Source: Rhodospirillales bacterium (GTDB lineage: Bacteria > Pseudomonadota > Alphaproteobacteria > Rhodospirillales > Casp-alpha2). From it: DNA of 36,257 nucleotides. The notes below the pieces were generated by a model. It ran no database searches and had not been told where the DNA came from. It saw nothing but the letters and a program-made list of their open reading frames with translations. Below are positions 34,012-36,257 of this stretch, piece after piece. The translations under genes were made by a program, and so were the position numbers. The stretch's first letter is position 1. Every line of letters starts with the position of its first letter. The stretch lies in NCBI GenBank assembly GCA_021775095.1, contig JAJFII010000082.1:1-36257 (forward strand). Direction: 5' to 3'.

Positions 34012-35793
34012 CTAGTGACGGTTTTTGCGTTCATCCTTAGCCTTTCGCCGCTTGGCAGACGAAGACCTGTCAGGCAGGGCGTTTCCAAGGTCGCGAAAAT
34101 CTGACCAGTTAAGTACACCTTGCTCAAAATGGTGAGGCGGCGTGTAATTCCTGACAAAACTTTCAAACGCGTCGACGCTCAAAGGTTTTGAAAAATAACT
34201 TCCCTGGATTTCGTCACATTCGAGTCGCCGCAAAAATGCAACCTGTTCTTCCGTACAGACTCCTTCGGCGGTAACATCCATGCCAAAACTATGACTCATT
34301 GTGGTAATGGCTCGGGCGATGGACCCGGATCCGGAATCCGCTCCTATATCGTCAATAAAAAGTTTATCGATTTTGATGCGCTGCACCGCAAACTGCTTGA
34401 GATATGCCAGACTTGAATATCCCGTACCAAAATCATCGATGGCAATCGCTACTCCCAGTTCCGCCAATCGGCTAAAGGTATCGTTCGCCGCACGGGTATC
34501 ACTCATGGCAATGGATTCTGTGATTTCAAGCTCAAGGTATTCTGCTGCCAATTCAGACGTTTCGAGCGCCTCAGCAACTGTCTCAACAATTTTTTCATCT
34601 GCAAATTGAAGGGCAGAAAGATTTACGGCAACGTTCAAAGGACCCAAGCCCATATCATTGAGCGCTTTGGTTTTTTCACAGGCCTTACGTAAGACCCACT
34701 CCCCCAGGGGCAGAATAAATCGCGAGCGTTCAGCGATCGGAATAAACTCATCCGGCGTAATATCTCCATGGACGGGGTGATTCCAGCGGACCAATGCCTC
34801 CATCCCTATTAGGCTGCCCGTCTCCAATTCCTGTTTGGGCTGGAAAAACAAGGAAAACTCTTCAGACTGAATGGCGCGTTCCAGATCGTCTTCAAGGGCC
34901 CATCGCCTGTCCATTTTTTCCCGCATGGGCCTGTCAAAAAACCGGTAACCCGATTGACTAATCTGAAACTCGCGTTGCAGGGCCACCCCGGCGTTTCGTA
35001 GCAATTCATCGGGGGTATCGGCATCGTTAGGAAAGCTCGAAATGCCGATTTGCGACCGGCATAATAATCGTTCGCCGGCGATTACAATCGGTGTGTCCAT
35101 TGCCAACTTCAGTTTTCTAGCCGTGGTTTCAACACCTTCTGTACCGTTAGGCTCGACCTGAATGATCGCAAATTCATCGTAACTGATGCGCGCCACCGTA
35201 TCCGATGTTCTAACGACGCTAATCAGTCGTTCGGCCAGTTTACAAAGATATACATCTCCAGTTCCATGGCCCAGCGTATCGGAAAACTCTTTAAAATGCT
35301 GTAAATGCAAGACGTGTACGGCTGCCATATTTTCATTTCGCAGGGACAAGGACATCACTTGACGCAGGCGGTCCAAAAAAAGCGTTCGGTTGGCCAGACA
35401 AGTGACCGGGTCACGATATTCCTCGCGATAGTCATCGGAAGTATCGCGGGCAAACACGCTCACATAAAAGGCATCGGGATTGTTAACGAACTGCAGAGAA
35501 TAAAATTTTCCGTCGATTGCCCAGTCCGCGCTGACCGGATCCGTTTCCTCGACAGCCCGCTTTAGGGTAAAACGCCAGTCCTTGGGGACCAAGTCGCCCA
35601 ATTTCATTTTTGCGCGCCGTGCCAGGTCAGCACCCTGGGCATTGGCGTATAACATATGACCTTCCCGGGAGACCCGTAACAATGGGAACGGGAACTCCAT
35701 TGCAACCTGCGAAAGACTGTCTTTCCCACTGGCCGCCTTGATTTTGGCAGTTAATACAGCGTCTGTTTCCAACCCGGATCGTACTTCAATCAT
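34012..35793 (-). CDS. PAS-GGDEF-EAL protein, probable c-di-GMP phosphodiesterase
   Basis: A 593-residue cytosolic protein. Residues about 30-115 form a PAS-like sensor domain (FPFPLLRVSREGHMLYANAQG). Residues about 125-285 are a GGDEF domain (DPVTCLANRTLFLDRL) whose signature reads SYDEF (204-208) and so should not make c-di-GMP, though it may still bind GTP. Residues about 300-550 are an EAL domain with all catalytic positions visible: Glu332 (EALVRW), Asn391, Glu423 (LEITES), Asp453-Asp454 (DDFGTG), Lys474, Glu510 (AEG) and Gln530. It should hydrolyse c-di-GMP. The tail is very basic (KRRKAKDERKNRH). A perfect CtrA box lies about 30 bases upstream of the start. Confidence 0.9.
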   Translation of the reverse strand: MIEVRSGLETDAVLTAKIKAASGKDSLSQVAMEFPFPLLRVSREGHMLYANAQGADLARRAKMKLGDLVPKDWRFTLKRAVEETDPVSADWAIDGKFYSLQFVNNPDAFYVSVFARDTSDDYREEYRDPVTCLANRTLFLDRLRQVMSLSLRNENMAAVHVLHLQHFKEFSDTLGHGTGDVYLCKLAERLISVVRTSDTVARISYDEFAIIQVEPNGTEGVETTARKLKLAMDTPIVIAGERLLCRSQIGISSFPNDADTPDELLRNAGVALQREFQISQSGYRFFDRPMREKMDRRWALEDDLERAIQSEEFSLFFQPKQELETGSLIGMEALVRWNHPVHGDITPDEFIPIAERSRFILPLGEWVLRKACEKTKALNDMGLGPLNVAVNLSALQFADEKIVETVAEALETSELAAEYLELEITESIAMSDTRAANDTFSRLAELGVAIAIDDFGTGYSSLAYLKQFAVQRIKIDKLFIDDIGADSGSGSIARAITTMSHSFGMDVTAEGVCTEEQVAFLRRLECDEIQGSYFSKPLSVDAFESFVRNYTPPHHFEQGVLNWSDFRDLGNALPDRSSSAKRRKAKDERKNRH

Positions 35794-35822
35794 AAGTCAG
35801 GCCCCCAGCCCGATAGCATATG

Positions 35823-35838
35823 GTTAATAAATTCTTAA
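35823..35838 (-). promoter_or_regulatory. CtrA box (perfect TTAA-N7-TTAAC) upstream of the EAL gene
   Basis: On the minus strand TTAA (35838-35835) and TTAAC (35827-35823) are separated by seven bases, the full CtrA consensus, in the same orientation as the gene. It ends 29 bases before the ATG of the PAS-GGDEF-EAL gene, so it overlaps or adjoins the likely promoter. Confidence 0.6.
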
Positions 35839-36040
35839 GAGACGCTGCATCTAAACACAGCGCCAGTGGTTTCAGCGTGACCGTTGTCACAGTATCTCAT
35901 AAAGTAAAAAGCTCTTTCGGTTTGGAACTCATACAAATGCCCGTCGACGCGATCGGAACACATCACAAAATTGCATCGCCAAATTCCAGAATAGTCTCCC
36001 TGGTCCCTAGGGTCAGGACCCATTATTTTCATGCAATTCT

Positions 36041-36139
36041 GTTTGTCCGTAAGCTTACGAATACAAGAAAACAAGCGCAAGGACATGCTGGGCATATTCG
36101 AGCCTTGTTTTCGCACAAGGCGTGAGCTTACGGACAAAC
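36041..36139. repeat. Long inverted repeat with nested stem (99 bp)
   Basis: Fifteen bases at 36041-36055 are the exact reverse complement of 36125-36139. The arm extends to 19 positions (36059 with 36121) with one G-T pair. A second, nested stem GAAAACAAG/CTTGTTTTC (36067-36075 with 36104-36112) shares almost the same centre. The outer ends carry GTTTGTCCG. The size and shape fit a MITE-like element or a large hairpin RNA; a transcription terminator would not need arms this far apart. Confidence 0.65.
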
Positions 36140-36150
36140 CCCGAGGGGCG

Positions 36151-36253
36151 GGGTGGTTTATCTCTCTGGCTTCGTTGAAAAAACTTGAAAACCGTGGGGT
36201 TTCCTGCGTCTTTCCGCCTAACCGACAAGAAAAATCATCTCCGCAGAATGGAT
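36151..36253 (+). repeat. Dispersed ~102-bp repeat, copy B
   Basis: Aligns with the minus strand of 2650-2751: about 77 of 103 columns are identical with one single-base gap, and there is an exact 19-base core at 36199-36217. It lies 11 bases beyond the long inverted repeat. It reaches nearly to the window edge, so its true right end may lie outside. Confidence 0.65.
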
Positions 36254-36257
36254 GAAA

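Larger units (their letters stand above)
35839..36257. other. Right-edge non-coding region with palindromes and a repeat
   Basis: No convincing gene lies in these bases. From left to right it has a short hairpin GGTCC/GGACC (36002-36006 with 36016-36020), the long inverted repeat at 36041-36139 and copy B of the dispersed repeat at 36151-36253. The cluster looks like the scar or end of one or more small mobile elements. The region continues past the window. Confidence 0.5.

Noticed and set aside
36041-36139. Integron attC site
   Set aside because: The inverted arms do not carry the RYYYAAC/GTTRRRY core sequences, and no integrase or cassette array is visible.

Overview
The window is a dense, gene-rich stretch of an alphaproteobacterial chromosome. 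Gene content and order point to a marine Rhodospirillales-like organism. The evidence is a conserved housekeeping block (aspS, rnd, ppx, ppk, hdaA, perM, pgsA, DUF2066, purM, purN), EipB (DUF1849), CtrA-type TTAA-N7-TTAAC boxes, and a DmdA-like (DMSP demethylase) gene. No plasmid, phage or CRISPR signature is visible. Mobile DNA is limited to a truncated IS110-family transposase at the left edge and short dispersed or palindromic repeats in spacers.

Layout. 1-505: start of an IS110 transposase gene and its structured upstream flank. 506-2622: persulfide dioxygenase-rhodanese fusion and a second metallo-beta-lactamase-fold hydrolase, convergent. 2812-4029: small HTH regulator and an unrecognised protein in tandem. 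4250-5946: ROK sugar kinase and envelope protein EipB, convergent. 6115-6850: regulatory island (two CtrA boxes and a sigma-54 promoter) driving two overlapping unknown genes. 6861-7811: SPOR lipoprotein. 8004-11514: aspS and rnd. 11520-18851: six-gene minus-strand block DUF2066-pgsA-perM-hdaA-ppk-ppx. 18928-21180: purM-purN-GNAT, with purM apparently starting at ATT. 21197-25846: two MFS transporters flanking a DmdA-like gene and an SDR. 25912-27706: VOC protein and a membrane class III nucleotide cyclase. 27859-31056: tightly packed run of two half-size YeeE/YedE proteins, an APH-fold kinase and an enolase paralogue with substituted active-site residues. 31181-31603: ndk. 31816-33702: ABC-F ATPase. 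34012-35793: PAS-GGDEF-EAL protein with a degenerate GGDEF and an intact EAL, under a CtrA box. 35794-36257: non-coding, with a long inverted repeat and a repeat copy.

How the genes fit together. Sulfur chemistry recurs: persulfide oxidation, YeeE/YedE sulfur-compound uptake and probable DMSP demethylation. Cell-cycle and motility control also recurs: CtrA boxes, sigma-54, c-di-GMP hydrolysis, HdaA control of DnaA, polyphosphate turnover and a nucleotide cyclase. The most unusual items are the divergent enolase with its kinase and sulfur-transport neighbours, the CtrA/sigma-54 controlled unknown gene pair, the ATT start of purM, a ~102 bp dispersed repeat, and a possible IS110 bridge-RNA region. 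All calls come from reading sequence motifs; no database search was run.
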